From positions 434,001-498,000 of the forward strand of contig NZ_LNDE01000002.1 of assembly GCF_002866025.1 (NCBI RefSeq): 64,000 nt of DNA, given 5' to 3'. The notes below the pieces were generated by a model. It saw only the letters and a list, made by a program, of their open reading frames with translations. It did no database searches and was not told the origin of the DNA. A program made the position numbers and the translations under genes. This DNA comes from Thermotoga sp. KOL6 (GTDB lineage Bacteria; Thermotogota; Thermotogae; Thermotogales; Thermotogaceae). Below are positions 43,410-53,276 of the stretch, piece after piece; within the stretch, counting starts at the first letter, position 1; each line of letters begins with the position of its first letter.

Positions 43410-43668
43410 TATTGAAAAGAGGATAGATGAAGCATTGGAGAAAGGAAATTATGAGATTCTTCTCGAGCTTTTGGAAGAAAGGAGAAAGTTACTGGAAACA
43501 CTTCCCAAAGAAGCATTGAATAGGATTCTCATCCGTGACAAAGAGAGGTTGGAAAAACTGGAAAAAAGAAAAAGTGATTTGTTCATTGAATTGACGAAAA
43601 CTTTAGAGGCCAAGACCTCTCTTCAAAAGCATATATGGTTGAAGGGAGACACAATAGGTAAAGGTTAA
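43396..43668 (+). CDS. Small helical protein, FliT-like flagellar chaperone candidate
   Basis: About 90 residues, almost entirely helical: KRIDEALEKGNYEILLELLEERRKLLETL, split over residues 8-37, followed by a charged helix and RKSDLFIELTKTLEA. The repeating LLELLEERRxLLExL pattern resembles FliT/FlgN-type flagellar chaperones. Start ATG at 43396 overlaps acpS; the ribosome site is weak, so coupling is likely. No other flagellar gene is adjacent, so this remains a suggestion. Confidence 0.5.
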   Translation: MSIDDIEKRIDEALEKGNYEILLELLEERRKLLETLPKEALNRILIRDKERLEKLEKRKSDLFIELTKTLEAKTSLQKHIWLKGDTIGKG

Positions 43669-43696
43669 AAAACACGAGCAGGAGGGATGCTCTACA

Positions 43697-44977
43697 ATGG
43701 AAGTGAAAGAACTAGAAAGGGACAAAAACCGGGTCGTATTGGAGTATATTTTTGATGAAAAAGAAATCGAACAAGCAGAGGATAAGGCAACCAGGTATCT
43801 GAACCAAAGAGTAGAAATTCCTGGATTCAGAAAAGGAAGAATTCCAAAAAACATTTTAAAGTTGAGATTTGGAAAAGATTTTCAAGAATACGTTTTGGAT
43901 TTCTTGATGGATCTCATACCAGAAACTCTTAAGGATAGAAAGCTCATCATATCTCCTATAGTTACTAAAAGAGAGATAGAGAACAGTTCAGCTAGAATGG
44001 TCGTTGAAATCCACGAGGAGCCTGAGGTAAAGATAGGAGATGTATCAAAAATAGAGGTAGAGAAGGTAGATGAAGAAAAAGTTCTAGAGAAGTACGTGGA
44101 AAGGAGACTCGAAGATTTGAGAGAAAAACACGCCCTTCTTGAACCTAAAGAGGGAAGTGCCGAGATCGGGGACCTCGTTAGAGTGACGATGGAAGTGTAC
44201 AACGAAGAAGGAAAGAAACTAACCACGAGGGAATACGAGTATGTTTTAAAAGAAGGGGAAGATAGGCCATTTGTGAAGGATCTTGTTGGCAAGAAGAAAG
44301 GTGACATTGTTGAAATAGAAAGAGAATACGAAGGGAAAAAATACACTTACAAATTAGAAGTGCAGGAGGTTTACAAAAGAACATTGTTGGAAATCGGTGA
44401 TGAGCTTGCAAGAACGGTGAGTAATGAGTTTGAAACTTTGGAACAGTTGAAAGAATCCCTTAAGAAAGAAGGAAAGGATATATACGAAGTTGAAATGAAA
44501 GAGAGCATGAGAGAGCAGCTTGCAGAGAAACTTCCAGAGGTTGTGGAAATAGAAGTATCCGAAAAAACCCTCGATATTCTCGTAGAAGAATCTATCAACA
44601 GGCTGAAGAAGGAAGGAAAGTACGAACAAATTGTGAGTTCCTATGAAAACGAAGAAGAGCTGAGAAAGGAATTGAAGAACAGGATATTGAATGATATAAA
44701 AAGAGACAGAGCGATTGAAGTTATTGCAAAGGAGAAAAATATAGAGGTAACCGAAGAAGAATTGGAAAAGGAAGCTGAGGAATTGGCTCCCTTCTGGGGT
44801 ATTTCTCCAGATCGTGCGAAAGCCTTGGTAAAATCGAGACAAGATCTCAAAGAAGATCTCAGATGGGCTCTACTGCGGAGGAAGGTTCTTGATGCTTTGC
44901 TAGAAGAGGTGAAAGTGAAAGTGGTCGAACCCAGAGGAGAGGGTGATAACAATGAAGGACGAAAAGAAGATAATTGA
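43697..44977 (+). CDS. tig: Trigger factor
   Basis: Ribosome-bound chaperone and prolyl isomerase. The ribosome-binding loop [20 protein letters not shown] is at about residues 39-58. The PPIase domain (about 145-235) reads [18 protein letters not shown] and [11 protein letters not shown]; a long helical C-terminal arm follows. ATG follows a GGAGGGATGCTC site. It overlaps clpP, the typical chaperone-protease partner order (tig-clpP). Confidence 0.95.
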   Translation: MEVKELERDKNRVVLEYIFDEKEIEQAEDKATRYLNQRVEIPGFRKGRIPKNILKLRFGKDFQEYVLDFLMDLIPETLKDRKLIISPIVTKREIENSSARMVVEIHEEPEVKIGDVSKIEVEKVDEEKVLEKYVERRLEDLREKHALLEPKEGSAEIGDLVRVTMEVYNEEGKKLTTREYEYVLKEGEDRPFVKDLVGKKKGDIVEIEREYEGKKYTYKLEVQEVYKRTLLEIGDELARTVSNEFETLEQLKESLKKEGKDIYEVEMKESMREQLAEKLPEVVEIEVSEKTLDILVEESINRLKKEGKYEQIVSSYENEEELRKELKNRILNDIKRDRAIEVIAKEKNIEVTEEELEKEAEELAPFWGISPDRAKALVKSRQDLKEDLRWALLRRKVLDALLEEVKVKVVEPRGEGDNNEGRKEDN

Positions 44978-45557
44978 TCAGTACGTTCCTATCGTCGTCG
45001 AAACCACAGGAAGATACGAAAGAGCCTACGATATTTTCTCTAGGCTTTTGAAAGACAGAATCGTCTTTCTAGGATCTCCGATAGACGATCATGTAGCGAA
45101 TCTGGTCATTGCTCAACTTTTGTTTCTGGAAGCGGAAGATCCGGACAAAGATGTTTATCTCTACATAAATTCTCCCGGTGGTTCGGTAACGGCGGGTCTT
45201 GCCATATACGACACCATGCAGTATATAAAGTGTGATGTTTCCACCATATGTGTAGGGCAAGCTGCATCTATGGCGGCGGTTCTCCTTGCAGCTGGCACGA
45301 AAGGGAAGAGGTATGCTCTCCCGAACGCCCGTATTATGATTCACCAACCGTTAGGTGGAGCCGAAGGACCAGCAAAAGATGTGGAGATCATCACGAGAGA
45401 ACTTTTAAGGATAAAGGATCTTCTCAACAAGATCCTTAGCAAGCACACAGGACAGCCAATCGAGAAAATTGAGAAAGATACGGACAGAGACTTTTTCATG
45501 AGTGCGGAGGAAGCAAAAGAATACGGAATAGTTGACAAAGTTGTAAGCTCGAGATAA
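44952..45557 (+). CDS. clpP: ATP-dependent Clp protease proteolytic subunit
   Basis: Serine protease that degrades unfolded proteins with ClpX/ClpA/ClpC. The catalytic triad is Ser106 ([12 protein letters not shown]), His131 ([11 protein letters not shown]) and Asp180 ([13 protein letters not shown]). [18 protein letters not shown] is the handle region. I use ATG 44952 behind GAGAGGGTGATAACA; a GTG at 44943 is in the ribosome site. Length 201 is normal. It ends at a good terminator. Confidence 0.96.
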   Translation: MKDEKKIIDQYVPIVVETTGRYERAYDIFSRLLKDRIVFLGSPIDDHVANLVIAQLLFLEAEDPDKDVYLYINSPGGSVTAGLAIYDTMQYIKCDVSTICVGQAASMAAVLLAAGTKGKRYALPNARIMIHQPLGGAEGPAKDVEIITRELLRIKDLLNKILSKHTGQPIEKIEKDTDRDFFMSAEEAKEYGIVDKVVSSR

Positions 45558-45559
45558 AC

Positions 45560-45585
45560 AGGGCACCACTGGTGCCCTATTTTTC
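45560..45585 (+). terminator. Terminator after clpP
   Basis: Stem AGGGCACC/GGTGCCCT (45560-45567 with 45571-45578), loop of 3, followed by ATTTTTCT. It may act in both directions, serving the convergent SYLF gene. Confidence 0.88.
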
Positions 45586-46230
45586 TATTAGTTTCTCGTT
45601 CAAAAGATTCACTATTTTCCTCGCTTTCCCGCTTACAACCTTGGTGAATAGAATTTCTTTTGGATCGATCTTATAAGTGTTGTAGTATTCTCGTGTGAGC
45701 TCGAGATCGATGTCTACCTTTGCCCCTTCGAGAGAAAAGCCGGCGTAAAATCCACGAGCGATGGAATAGGAGTAAACAGAAGCATCCAGGTTGTAATCTG
45801 CGCTTAGTCTTCTTCCCAGGGGACCTGCAGCAACACTAAGAGATCCTCCTAAAGTTAAATTCTCACTGGCGAAACTTTCTACACTGTCCATTATGACTGC
45901 AATCAGTGAAACACTTTGAAAACCAATTTGTGGTCCCAAACTGAGTCCATATATCTTGACAAAGAGAGGACCATACCATTTGTTTGTGTCAATATCCCTT
46001 CTCAGTAGAATACCTTCGCCGTATTGACCACCCACTATCCAACCTATCTTGAAGTACTTTGGAACTATGAGAATACCTTTTGCTCTTTCCAAAAGGGAGA
46101 TGAACGCACCGCTGTCTGATTGATCGAGAAATTCCTTTAAAGATAAATAGGACTCATCTATGAGATCGAAAGCGTTGGAAAAAATTGTAAAGGAGGGAAG
46201 CAAAATCATCAGAAAAATCCATCTTTTCAT
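45577..46230 (-). CDS. SYLF (Ysc84) domain lipid-binding protein, secreted
   Basis: Signal peptide MKRWIFLMILLPSFTIFSNA is followed by one SYLF domain: AKGILIVPKYFKIGWIVGGQYGEG, GPLFVKIYGLSLGPQIGFQ and GGSLSVAAGPLGRRLSAD. The domain binds phosphoinositides and other lipids in eukaryotes; in bacteria it occurs in envelope proteins of unknown role. It follows fliQ after 13 nt and is probably expressed with the chemotaxis-flagellar operon, but may simply be the last passenger gene. Confidence 0.85.
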   Translation of the reverse strand: MKRWIFLMILLPSFTIFSNAFDLIDESYLSLKEFLDQSDSGAFISLLERAKGILIVPKYFKIGWIVGGQYGEGILLRRDIDTNKWYGPLFVKIYGLSLGPQIGFQSVSLIAVIMDSVESFASENLTLGGSLSVAAGPLGRRLSADYNLDASVYSYSIARGFYAGFSLEGAKVDIDLELTREYYNTYKIDPKEILFTKVVSGKARKIVNLLNEKLIEK

Positions 46231-46243
46231 TCTCTCACTCTCC

Positions 46244-46510
46244 TCAAATCATCTGTAGGTATTTCTGGAACATTTCCATGAAAAAATCCAAGAGTTTTTG
46301 AGCCATCCATCCGCTCAAGAACAAAATCGTGAGAAATATAACGATGATTCTAGGAGCGAACATGAGTGTTTGCTCATGAATTTGCGTTACCGCTTGGAAT
46401 ATACTTATCGCAAGCCCTACTATCAGGCTCACAATGAGAGGAGGAACTATTAACTCAAGGATGAGGCCAACACCGTTTTTCATTATATCCAAAAATACTT
46501 CTATCGTCAC
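46244..46510 (-). CDS. fliQ: Flagellar export protein FliQ
   Basis: Two-helix membrane subunit (88 residues) of the flagellar type III export gate. The helices are visible (LILELIVPPLIVSLIVGLAI and ITLRIIVIFLTILFLSGWM-like segment), joined by IFQAVTQIHEQTLMFAPR, the most conserved family block. It directly follows fliP. Confidence 0.94.
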   Translation of the reverse strand: MTIEVFLDIMKNGVGLILELIVPPLIVSLIVGLAISIFQAVTQIHEQTLMFAPRIIVIFLTILFLSGWMAQKLLDFFMEMFQKYLQMI

Positions 46511-46516
46511 GATACA

Positions 46517-47266
46517 TCACCTCGCGAAACTTTTAATTAAACCTTCTACGAGCAGATCCCAACCGTTCGCCATCACAAATATCAGTATTTTAAATGGTAG
46601 AGAAACAAAAATAGGAGGGATCATAATCATCCCCATGGAGAGCAGTATACTGGCTACGATCATATCTATAACGATGAATGGGACGTAAAGAATCACACCC
46701 ATTTTGAAAGCGATTTCGAGTTCTCCTAAAACGAAAGCTGGTATCAAAACGGAATTTGGCGCTTCTTCTACTTTGGTGATTTCGATGTTAGAGTTCCGTG
46801 CTAACATGAATACGTTATCCTCATTGTGATGATTCTTCAACTCTTTTATCATGAATTCTCTGATTCTGGTGTTTATCCTTTGAAACATTTCTTGATATCC
46901 TATTTCTTTGTTCAAATAAGGTGTTATCGCGTTGTTGTATATATCATTCCAAACGGGTTGCATGATGAGAAAGGTAAGAAAAAGAGCCAGACCGATCATA
47001 ACTTGATTGGGTGGTGTTTGACGAGTACCGAGTGCGTTTCTGAAGAACGAAAAGACCACGATTATACGCGTGAAGGAGGTAAACAAGATGAGAATGGATG
47101 GAGCCAATGCTAGGACGGTGAGAACGAGAAGTATTTCAAGTGTGACAACCAAATCTTTTGGCTCCTCAACAGGTTTGACACCTATCGAAATAGCCGGGAA
47201 AGGAATCTCCTGGGAAAATGAGAAAACAGAAAGAAAAAGAAGAAAGAGAAGGACAATTTTCTTCAT
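46517..47266 (-). CDS. fliP: Flagellar export protein FliP
   Basis: Core of the export gate. A signal peptide is followed by a membrane segment with ALAPSILILFTSFTRIIVVF, FFRNALGTRQTPPNQVMIGL and the later VPFIVIDMIVASILLSMGM, which are signature blocks of the FliP/FliR export pore. The periplasmic part includes EIGYQEMFQRI. Length 249 is normal. ATG overlaps the fliO stop by 4 nt. Confidence 0.95.
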   Translation of the reverse strand: MKKIVLLFLLFLSVFSFSQEIPFPAISIGVKPVEEPKDLVVTLEILLVLTVLALAPSILILFTSFTRIIVVFSFFRNALGTRQTPPNQVMIGLALFLTFLIMQPVWNDIYNNAITPYLNKEIGYQEMFQRINTRIREFMIKELKNHHNEDNVFMLARNSNIEITKVEEAPNSVLIPAFVLGELEIAFKMGVILYVPFIVIDMIVASILLSMGMIMIPPIFVSLPFKILIFVMANGWDLLVEGLIKSFAR

Positions 47267-47559
47267 TTGGATTTTCTCCCTATTTTTCTGAAAAGAATTG
47301 TGGAAAAGGAATCTCCTTCTTTGTAATCCTCTAACTTCTTTATTATGGTGGCACTGGAGTCAGACACGAGTATCACGTAATATTCATCAACTATTCTGAC
47401 GATGGCTATAAAGCTTTTCCTGTCGAGGTAACGCCTTTCTAACACAGAAACATTGGAGCCTTTTTGAGAAAAGACCCCCTTTCTTACAAAATAGTAAGTT
47501 ATGAGGAGAAAAAAAAGAACTATTCCGAAAGCTAAGATAAATTGTAAAACGGCGAGCAT
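47263..47559 (-). CDS. fliO: Flagellar biosynthesis protein FliO/FliZ-like
   Basis: 98 residues with a single N-terminal transmembrane helix (LQFILAFGIVLFFLLITYY), then a short SH3-like segment: RYLDRKSFIAIVRIVDEYYVILVSD. This is the general build of FliO, a membrane helper for FliP assembly. Sequence conservation is low in this family; its position ahead of fliP is the main support. Confidence 0.8.
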   Translation of the reverse strand: MLAVLQFILAFGIVLFFLLITYYFVRKGVFSQKGSNVSVLERRYLDRKSFIAIVRIVDEYYVILVSDSSATIIKKLEDYKEGDSFSTILFRKIGRKSK

Positions 47560-47565
47560 TTTGTA

Positions 47566-47928
47566 TCACTTCGAAACCTTGTTGAGTGCCTCTACCACTC
47601 TTGAGGGTTGGAATGGTTTCACGATAAAATCCTTAGCACCAGCTTTAATCGCTTCAATGACCATCGCTTGTTGTCCCATAGCACTACACACAATGATCTT
47701 TGCGTTAGGATCGATTTTCATAATTTCTTTGATTGCATCGATACCATTCATTTCTGGCATGGTTATATCCATTGTTACAATGTCTGGTTTTAATTCTTTG
47801 TACTTTTCAACAGCTTCGCGTCCGTTGGTTGCCTCACCTACCACTTCGTAACCTGCTTTCGTAATGATATCTTTTAACATCATTCTCATGAACGCTGCAT
47901 CATCAACTATCAAAACTCTTTTTCCCAT
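47566..47928 (-). CDS. cheY: Chemotaxis response regulator CheY
   Basis: Single receiver domain of 120 residues. Asp9/Asp10 bind Mg, Asp54 in DIVTMDITMPEMNG accepts the phosphoryl group from CheA, CSAMGQQ includes the switch Ser, and Lys (VKPFQPS) completes the site. It signals to FliM and is dephosphorylated by FliY, both encoded in this window. The start is ATG behind GGGAGTGTAAACG. Confidence 0.97.
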   Translation of the reverse strand: MGKRVLIVDDAAFMRMMLKDIITKAGYEVVGEATNGREAVEKYKELKPDIVTMDITMPEMNGIDAIKEIMKIDPNAKIIVCSAMGQQAMVIEAIKAGAKDFIVKPFQPSRVVEALNKVSK

Positions 47929-47931
47929 CGT

Positions 47932-48390
47932 TTACACTCCCTCCTTAATCGTTATCTCTTCGATTATTTCGTCGATGTTCAAATAAATTATGAGTTTACT
48001 ATCAGCTTTTATTAACCCTTTCGATTTTTTCCCGAACTTGTCGGAAACGTCTGTGAGATCCAGTTGTTCCTCTGTGATTCTCAAAACACCAAGTACTCTG
48101 TTCACCAAAAAACCAACTTCAACGTCTTTGTCTTTTGCTACTATTATACTTTTCATCTTTGATTCGTCAAAAGAAACGTCCAAAATTTTTGCGAGGTTCA
48201 CAACCGGAATGATCCTTCCCCTCAAGTTGATAACCCCTTCCACAAAATACTTGGATTTTGGGACGGGGGTTATCTCAGGTTTCTCTATCACCATCTCGAT
48301 GTTATCTACATCGAAAGCTAATACCTGATCTCCCATTTCAAAAGAAAGCACTTCGTATTCCTTAATCTCGGGCAATCTCTTCACCCCCAT
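47932..48390 (-). CDS. cheW: Chemotaxis coupling protein CheW
   Basis: Links CheA to chemoreceptors. Two SH3-like subdomains: EVLSFEMGDQVLAFDVDNIEMV, then YFVEGVINLRGRIIPVVNLA with the conserved NLRG. The middle KDVEVGFLVNRVLGVLRI and the final LDLTDVSDKFGKKSKGL are close to the T. maritima sequence I remember, but with several differences at the N-terminus. Length 152 is normal. Its start shares a base with the cheA stop. Confidence 0.96.
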   Translation of the reverse strand: MGVKRLPEIKEYEVLSFEMGDQVLAFDVDNIEMVIEKPEITPVPKSKYFVEGVINLRGRIIPVVNLAKILDVSFDESKMKSIIVAKDKDVEVGFLVNRVLGVLRITEEQLDLTDVSDKFGKKSKGLIKADSKLIIYLNIDEIIEEITIKEGV

Positions 48391-50417
48391 TATACAACTC
48401 CAGAAACATTTATGATGAGTGCAATACTACCATCACCAAGTATAGCAGCTCCACTGAATTCTTTAACGTCGGCGAACACTTTTCCAAGCGACTTTATAAC
48501 GATATCATCTTGGCCGAGAAGTCTGTCAACAACTATGCCGTATTTACGGTTCCCAATTCTCACTATTACCACTTCCATTTCTTCCTCTTCCGTTTCGTGC
48601 TCTATCTGGAGAACTTCCCATAGTTTGTAAACTGGAATCACTTCACCTCTTATGACGATCACTTCTCTGTCTTGTACCGTCTGGATATCCTTTTTAGAAA
48701 TTCTGAGGGTCGTGTCTATGTTAGCTATTGGTATGGCGTAAACGAGGTTGTTAACTTTGACGAGAAGAGCTTGAATGATGGCAAGAGTTAAAGGAAGTCT
48801 TATCGTAACCTTTGTTCCCTTGTCCTTTTCACTTTCTATGCTTATACTACCATTCAGAGATTCTACAACGTTCTTTACAACGTCCATCCCAACTCCTCTT
48901 CCCGACACCTCTGAAACTTTATCCTTGGTGGAGAACCCAGGCATGAACAAGAAGTTCAGAATTTCTTGATCCGAGAGTCTGGAGGCTTCAGATTCATCAA
49001 TTAATCCTCTTTCTATGGCTTTTTTGAGAATCTTCTCTTTATCAATACCTCTCCCATCGTCTTCAACTTCTATTACCACGTTGTTTCCTTCGTGGTGTGC
49101 TGAGAGTACCAATGTTCCTGCGGGAGGTTTGCCTTTCGCTATCCTCTCTTCCTTGGGCTCTATTCCATGATCTATTGCGTTTCTCAAGAGATGTAGAAGG
49201 GGTTCTCCTATTTCTTCAACAAAAGTTCTGTCGAGTTCTGTGTCTTCTCCTTTCATAATGAAGTTGACTTCTTTGTTCATTTTCTTTGCAAGATCCCTTA
49301 CCATTCTAGGGAATCTGTTGAAGACGAAAGCGATAGGAACCATCCTGATCTTCATGACGACGTTTTGGAGATCCAAAGTAATTCGGCTGAGTTGGGTGAG
49401 ACTTTCATCTATTTCCTTTATATTGTATTTCTTCAGTGTCTCTAGAATCCTACTCCTTGCGATGACCAGTTCTCCCATTAAATCCATCAAATTATCGAGT
49501 TTTTCTATGTCAACTCTGACAGTTTGAGAAACGACACGCCTCTTCTCAGATTTTTCCTTTTCTTCTGGTAGCTTTGTTTCCCCAAGATGTTCCCCTGTCA
49601 CTTTCTCTTTTTCAGTAACTGGAATGACACTTTTGATTATGATCTTTTCCACATCCGTTATATTGCCGAGAGCACTTGAGAGTTTTTCTTGATCGACTGG
49701 TGAAATGACGAAAAGTTCGACTTCGTTTTCAAATTTTTCTTCCTCGATCTCTTCCACAGAAGGTACTGTCTTTACAACCTCACATTTCAATTCTTCGAGT
49801 TTGTGGAAGACGAGGTACATTCTAGCAGACTTGAGTTGGGTTCCTTCTTTGAGTACCACCTTAACATAGAATGTATTGAACCCCTTCTTTTTCGCTTCTT
49901 GAAAGACATGAGCTACTTCTTCTGGGAGTTCCATTCTCTCTTCGGTTCCATTTGTAGTAGATTTTTCCTTTTCTTCGTTTTTGGAAGTTTTTTCCTCTTT
50001 CTCGGATTGTGTATTTTCTTTGGTGTGAGTTTCTTTTCCGGATGCGAAGCTTTTTATAGAGTCTGTGAATGCGTCTATATCTTCGTCAATTTCATCTGAA
50101 CCTTCCGAAACGATTTTGTCTACCATCGAAGCTATCATGTCAACACCCGCAAAAATTCGATCTAAAAGTTCCGAGGAAATTTTTATCTCACCGCTCCTAG
50201 CCTTATCAAGAATGTTTTCCAAAGAGTGGCACAATTTAGCCATATTTGAAAATCCCATTGTTCCAGCCATACCCTTCAGAGTGTGAAGAGCTCGGAAAGC
50301 TTCGTTTATGAGTTCCATATCCTCAGGATTTTCCTCCAGTTTCAAGAGGGTATCGTTCAAACTTTGAAGGTATTCACGCGTTTCGTCTACGAACACACCG
50401 AGGTATTCTTCCATCAT
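48390..50417 (-). CDS. cheA: Chemotaxis histidine kinase CheA
   Basis: The P1 domain has the phosphorylated His45 ([14 protein letters not shown]). A charged linker leads to the P2 CheY-binding domain (about 175-265), then the P3 dimerisation helices, the P4 ATPase with [28 protein letters not shown] and [22 protein letters not shown], and the CheW-like P5 at the end. Length 675 matches the well-studied T. maritima enzyme (671). It is followed by cheW and cheY and starts within the cinA stop (ATGA). Confidence 0.97.
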   Translation of the reverse strand: MMEEYLGVFVDETREYLQSLNDTLLKLEENPEDMELINEAFRALHTLKGMAGTMGFSNMAKLCHSLENILDKARSGEIKISSELLDRIFAGVDMIASMVDKIVSEGSDEIDEDIDAFTDSIKSFASGKETHTKENTQSEKEEKTSKNEEKEKSTTNGTEERMELPEEVAHVFQEAKKKGFNTFYVKVVLKEGTQLKSARMYLVFHKLEELKCEVVKTVPSVEEIEEEKFENEVELFVISPVDQEKLSSALGNITDVEKIIIKSVIPVTEKEKVTGEHLGETKLPEEKEKSEKRRVVSQTVRVDIEKLDNLMDLMGELVIARSRILETLKKYNIKEIDESLTQLSRITLDLQNVVMKIRMVPIAFVFNRFPRMVRDLAKKMNKEVNFIMKGEDTELDRTFVEEIGEPLLHLLRNAIDHGIEPKEERIAKGKPPAGTLVLSAHHEGNNVVIEVEDDGRGIDKEKILKKAIERGLIDESEASRLSDQEILNFLFMPGFSTKDKVSEVSGRGVGMDVVKNVVESLNGSISIESEKDKGTKVTIRLPLTLAIIQALLVKVNNLVYAIPIANIDTTLRISKKDIQTVQDREVIVIRGEVIPVYKLWEVLQIEHETEEEEMEVVIVRIGNRKYGIVVDRLLGQDDIVIKSLGKVFADVKEFSGAAILGDGSIALIINVSGVV

Positions 50418-51640
50418 AACCTCTCACGCTCCTTCAAATATCTTCTCAGATTTTCCAGGGCCATCATGGCGGAGCGGATTCTTATGGTGTTTCGATCACC
50501 AGAAAAATTATACCTTAAAGTCACGTGTTTTTGTTCGAAAAGATCTATGAAAACCGTTCCAACGGGTTTTGTAGGTGTCCCTCCGGTTGGGCCGGCTATT
50601 CCTGAGATAGCAATGCACACATCCGCGCCAGTTAATCTTTTCAGCCCTTCTGTCATCTCTTTTACGCACTGCTCACTCACTGCTCCGTGGTCTTTCAGAG
50701 TATCCTCTTTAACACCGAGAATGCGCTTTTTCAGCTTGTTACTGTAAGCTACCACACCTCCCACAAAAACTTCAGAAGCACCTGGTACATTCACTATTAA
50801 AGAAGAGGTCAATCCTCCGGTACAGGATTCTGCTATAGCAAGGTTTTTCTTCTTTTCTTTCAAAAGCCTGACGACCACTTCTTCCATTTTTTCTTCATTT
50901 ATTCCATACAAATGTTCTCCAGTTCTTTCAATAATTTTTCTAACCAATTCGTCCAGTAAATTCTTGTTCTTCATGTGTGTGGTCAACCTGAGTCTCACGC
51001 CTTCAACGTGGTCTGCCATCGTTGCAACTTTTACTACATTCTGAGAATAAAGAATTTCTTTTAGAAGGTCTTCAAGGATCGCTTCGGGAATGCTGTAGTA
51101 CTTTAAAACAATCTGATAAAGAGCATCAGAGGTTTTCAGCTGTTCTTTGATAGATTCAAACATCGGTTTCAGTTCTCTTGGTGGACCGGGAAGTATCAAC
51201 ACTTTTTTGCCGTTCAATTCAATGATTTGACCAGGTGCGCTTCCTACAGGATTGTCGATTATACTTGCTCCTTCTATCACGAAAGCCTGTCTCTCTATAT
51301 TCGATGGTACTGTTTTGTGATACTTCTTAACTTTTTCTTCTATTTTTGCTTTTAGTTCACTGTCGAGATAGAGTTTTCTTCCCAAAGCTTTCGCTAAAGC
51401 TTCTCTAGTGAGATCGTCTTTAGTGGGGCCCAGACCACCTGTTAACACCAAAAGGTCAACCTTTGGGAGAAGGGACATAACTTCATTTGCAATATCATCC
51501 AGAGCATCGCCCACGGTTGAAACTTTAACAACCTCGTATCCGAGGTTCTTCAATTCTTGGCAAAGGTATTGAGCGTTTTTGTTTACTATAAGACCTTCCA
51601 AGAGCTCACTACCTATGGTAATTATCGCTGCTTTTTTCAT
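50414..51640 (-). CDS. cinA: CinA-like protein (NMN deamidase/ADP-ribose pyrophosphatase-type)
   Basis: The N-terminal MoCF-type domain has [22 protein letters not shown] and [15 protein letters not shown], and the C-terminal PncC/CinA amidase domain has [20 protein letters not shown] and [21 protein letters not shown]. The family links to NMN recycling and competence/damage-inducible expression. It is the first gene of the chemotaxis operon and overlaps cheA by 4 nt; I know no functional reason for that pairing. ATG follows GAAGGGGTGATCC. Confidence 0.94.
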   Translation of the reverse strand: MKKAAIITIGSELLEGLIVNKNAQYLCQELKNLGYEVVKVSTVGDALDDIANEVMSLLPKVDLLVLTGGLGPTKDDLTREALAKALGRKLYLDSELKAKIEEKVKKYHKTVPSNIERQAFVIEGASIIDNPVGSAPGQIIELNGKKVLILPGPPRELKPMFESIKEQLKTSDALYQIVLKYYSIPEAILEDLLKEILYSQNVVKVATMADHVEGVRLRLTTHMKNKNLLDELVRKIIERTGEHLYGINEEKMEEVVVRLLKEKKKNLAIAESCTGGLTSSLIVNVPGASEVFVGGVVAYSNKLKKRILGVKEDTLKDHGAVSEQCVKEMTEGLKRLTGADVCIAISGIAGPTGGTPTKPVGTVFIDLFEQKHVTLRYNFSGDRNTIRIRSAMMALENLRRYLKERERL

Positions 51641-51656
51641 TGGATCACCCCTTCAA

Positions 51657-51665
51657 TGGTATGAT
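51657..51665 (+). promoter_or_regulatory. Extended -10 of the pcm gene
   Basis: TGGTATGAT, an extended -10 (TATGAT at 51660-51665), lies 17 nt ahead of the pcm ATG. No -35 with a suitable spacer is seen. The divergent cinA starts at 51640, so the two promoters are packed in a 41-bp gap. Confidence 0.5.
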
Positions 51666-51681
51666 AACACAGGGGATGGTC

Positions 51682-52635
51682 ATGCGAGAAAGGCTTTTCT
51701 GGATCCTCAAGAATTACGGAGTGAAAGATCGCATTGCAAAGGCTTTTCTGGAAGTTCCTCGAGAGTCTTTTTTAATGAAGAGATATCCTCTCTCTTACGT
51801 TTACGAAGACGTTGTGCTCGTTTCTTACGATGACGGAGAAGTGTTCAGCACTTCCAGTCAACCTTCTTTGATGGCGATGTTCATGGAATGGGTGGAATTA
51901 AGTGAGGGTATGAAAGTTCTTGAAGTAGGCGGTGGAACAGGATACAACGCAGCCGTCATGAGCAAGGTGGTCGGAGATAGTGGATTGATCGTTTCCATAG
52001 AATATTCGGAAAAGATCTGTAAGATAGCAGAAGAGAACTTGAAAAAATTGGGAATCGAGAACGTTATCGTCATTTGTGGAGACGGATACTACGGCGTTCC
52101 AGATTTCGCTCCGTACGATGTTGTTTTTGTGACAGTTGGAGTGGATGAAATCCCCGACACATGGTTTGAGCAAATGCATGAAAAAAGCAGAGTGATCGTA
52201 CCGATAAATTTGAAACTCTCGGGCCGTCAGCCCGCTTTTCTCTTCTCGAAGGCTTCACCTTATCTTGTAGGTGGTTACAAATTGGAAACACGATTTATAA
52301 AAGCAGGAGGAAAGCTTGGGAATTTACTCGAGAGGAACAAAAAGTTTCTAAAGGAATTCCCCTTGAGCAAGGTGATATCAATCTCTCGACCTTTTTTATT
52401 CTTAGAACTTGTCGATATTCTAACTAGGAAACTCACCAAAATAGATGGGAGATTTTATTACGTTGATGATAGAGGAGCGGTAGAATTTCTCAACGGCGAG
52501 ATAAGAATCTATGGAGAAGCGACCGAAATAGAGAATCTTCTTTCTCAATGGGAAAGGTGCGGATACAGGGGTTTTGAGCACTTGACGCTTCACATAGGTT
52601 ACAACGCTTTTTCAAGGGTATCTTGTTCTATTTGA
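51682..52635 (+). CDS. pcm: Protein-L-isoaspartate O-methyltransferase
   Basis: Repairs isoaspartyl damage in proteins, important at high temperature. The SAM motif VLEVGGGTGYNAAVMSKV, the substrate loop YDDGEVFSTSSQPSLMA, IVIC...VTVGVDEIP and the post-III strand PINLKL fit the family. ATG 51682 follows AGGGGATGGTC; a longer frame to 51640 covers the cinA promoter. At 317 residues it carries a ~100-residue C-terminal domain beyond the common ~210-residue enzyme, as in T. maritima. Its last 37 bases overlap the convergent ABC gene. Confidence 0.95.
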   Translation: MRERLFWILKNYGVKDRIAKAFLEVPRESFLMKRYPLSYVYEDVVLVSYDDGEVFSTSSQPSLMAMFMEWVELSEGMKVLEVGGGTGYNAAVMSKVVGDSGLIVSIEYSEKICKIAEENLKKLGIENVIVICGDGYYGVPDFAPYDVVFVTVGVDEIPDTWFEQMHEKSRVIVPINLKLSGRQPAFLFSKASPYLVGGYKLETRFIKAGGKLGNLLERNKKFLKEFPLSKVISISRPFLFLELVDILTRKLTKIDGRFYYVDDRGAVEFLNGEIRIYGEATEIENLLSQWERCGYRGFEHLTLHIGYNAFSRVSCSI

Positions 52636-53276
52636 CCCTCTCGTATTCTTATAACCCTATCGGCTTTTTCTGCTATTCTTTCGTCGTGAGTTACAACTAC
52701 CAAGGTGGTGTTCTTTTTCATTTCCAGCAGAAGATCGATTATCATATCTCCAGTTTCGTTATCAAGGGCACCAGTGGGTTCATCTGCCCACACAACCTTT
52801 GGATTGTGGATCAATGCTCTCGCTATGGCAACTCTTTGCTTTTCTCCTCCGGAAAGTTCTTCTGGAAATCTGTTCCATTTGTGAGCCAGTCCAACCCTTC
52901 TCAGGAGGTTGAAGGCCCTTTCTTTCGCTTCTTTTCTGTTTACACCGAGTATCAAAAGAGGAAGCTCGACATTTTCGAGAGTGGTTAGAACAGGCACGAG
53001 ATTGAAAAATTGAAACACGAATCCCATGTTTTTTGCCCTGTATCTAGTTCTCTCTTCTTCGGAAAGAGTGTAAAGATCCACCCCATTTATAATCACTTTT
53101 CCTTCCGTCGGGCGATCAACGCCTGAGAGGCAATTCAAAAGAGTGGTTTTCCCAGATCCAGAAGGTCCTAGTATCACGACGAACTCCCCGCTGCTTATCC
53201 TGAGGTTTATTCCTTTTAAGGCGGTTACCTTCTCTCTTCCGTTGTACTCCTTCCAAAGATTGTATACTTCTATCAT
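52599..53276 (-). CDS. ABC transporter ATP-binding protein, LolD/MacB type
   Basis: Drives an FtsX-type exporter. Walker A is GPSGSGKTTLLNCLSG, the ABC signature LSGGEKQRVAIARAL, Walker B VVWADEPTG and the H-loop VVVTHDE. The GVDRPTEGKVIINGVDLY block and 225-residue length are typical of the LolD/MacB/FtsE group. It overlaps its permease partner by ATGA. In outer-membrane-bearing bacteria LolD-like ATPases release lipoproteins, but here the cargo cannot be told. Confidence 0.93.
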   Translation of the reverse strand: MIEVYNLWKEYNGREKVTALKGINLRISSGEFVVILGPSGSGKTTLLNCLSGVDRPTEGKVIINGVDLYTLSEEERTRYRAKNMGFVFQFFNLVPVLTTLENVELPLLILGVNRKEAKERAFNLLRRVGLAHKWNRFPEELSGGEKQRVAIARALIHNPKVVWADEPTGALDNETGDMIIDLLLEMKKNTTLVVVTHDERIAEKADRVIRIREGQIEQDTLEKAL

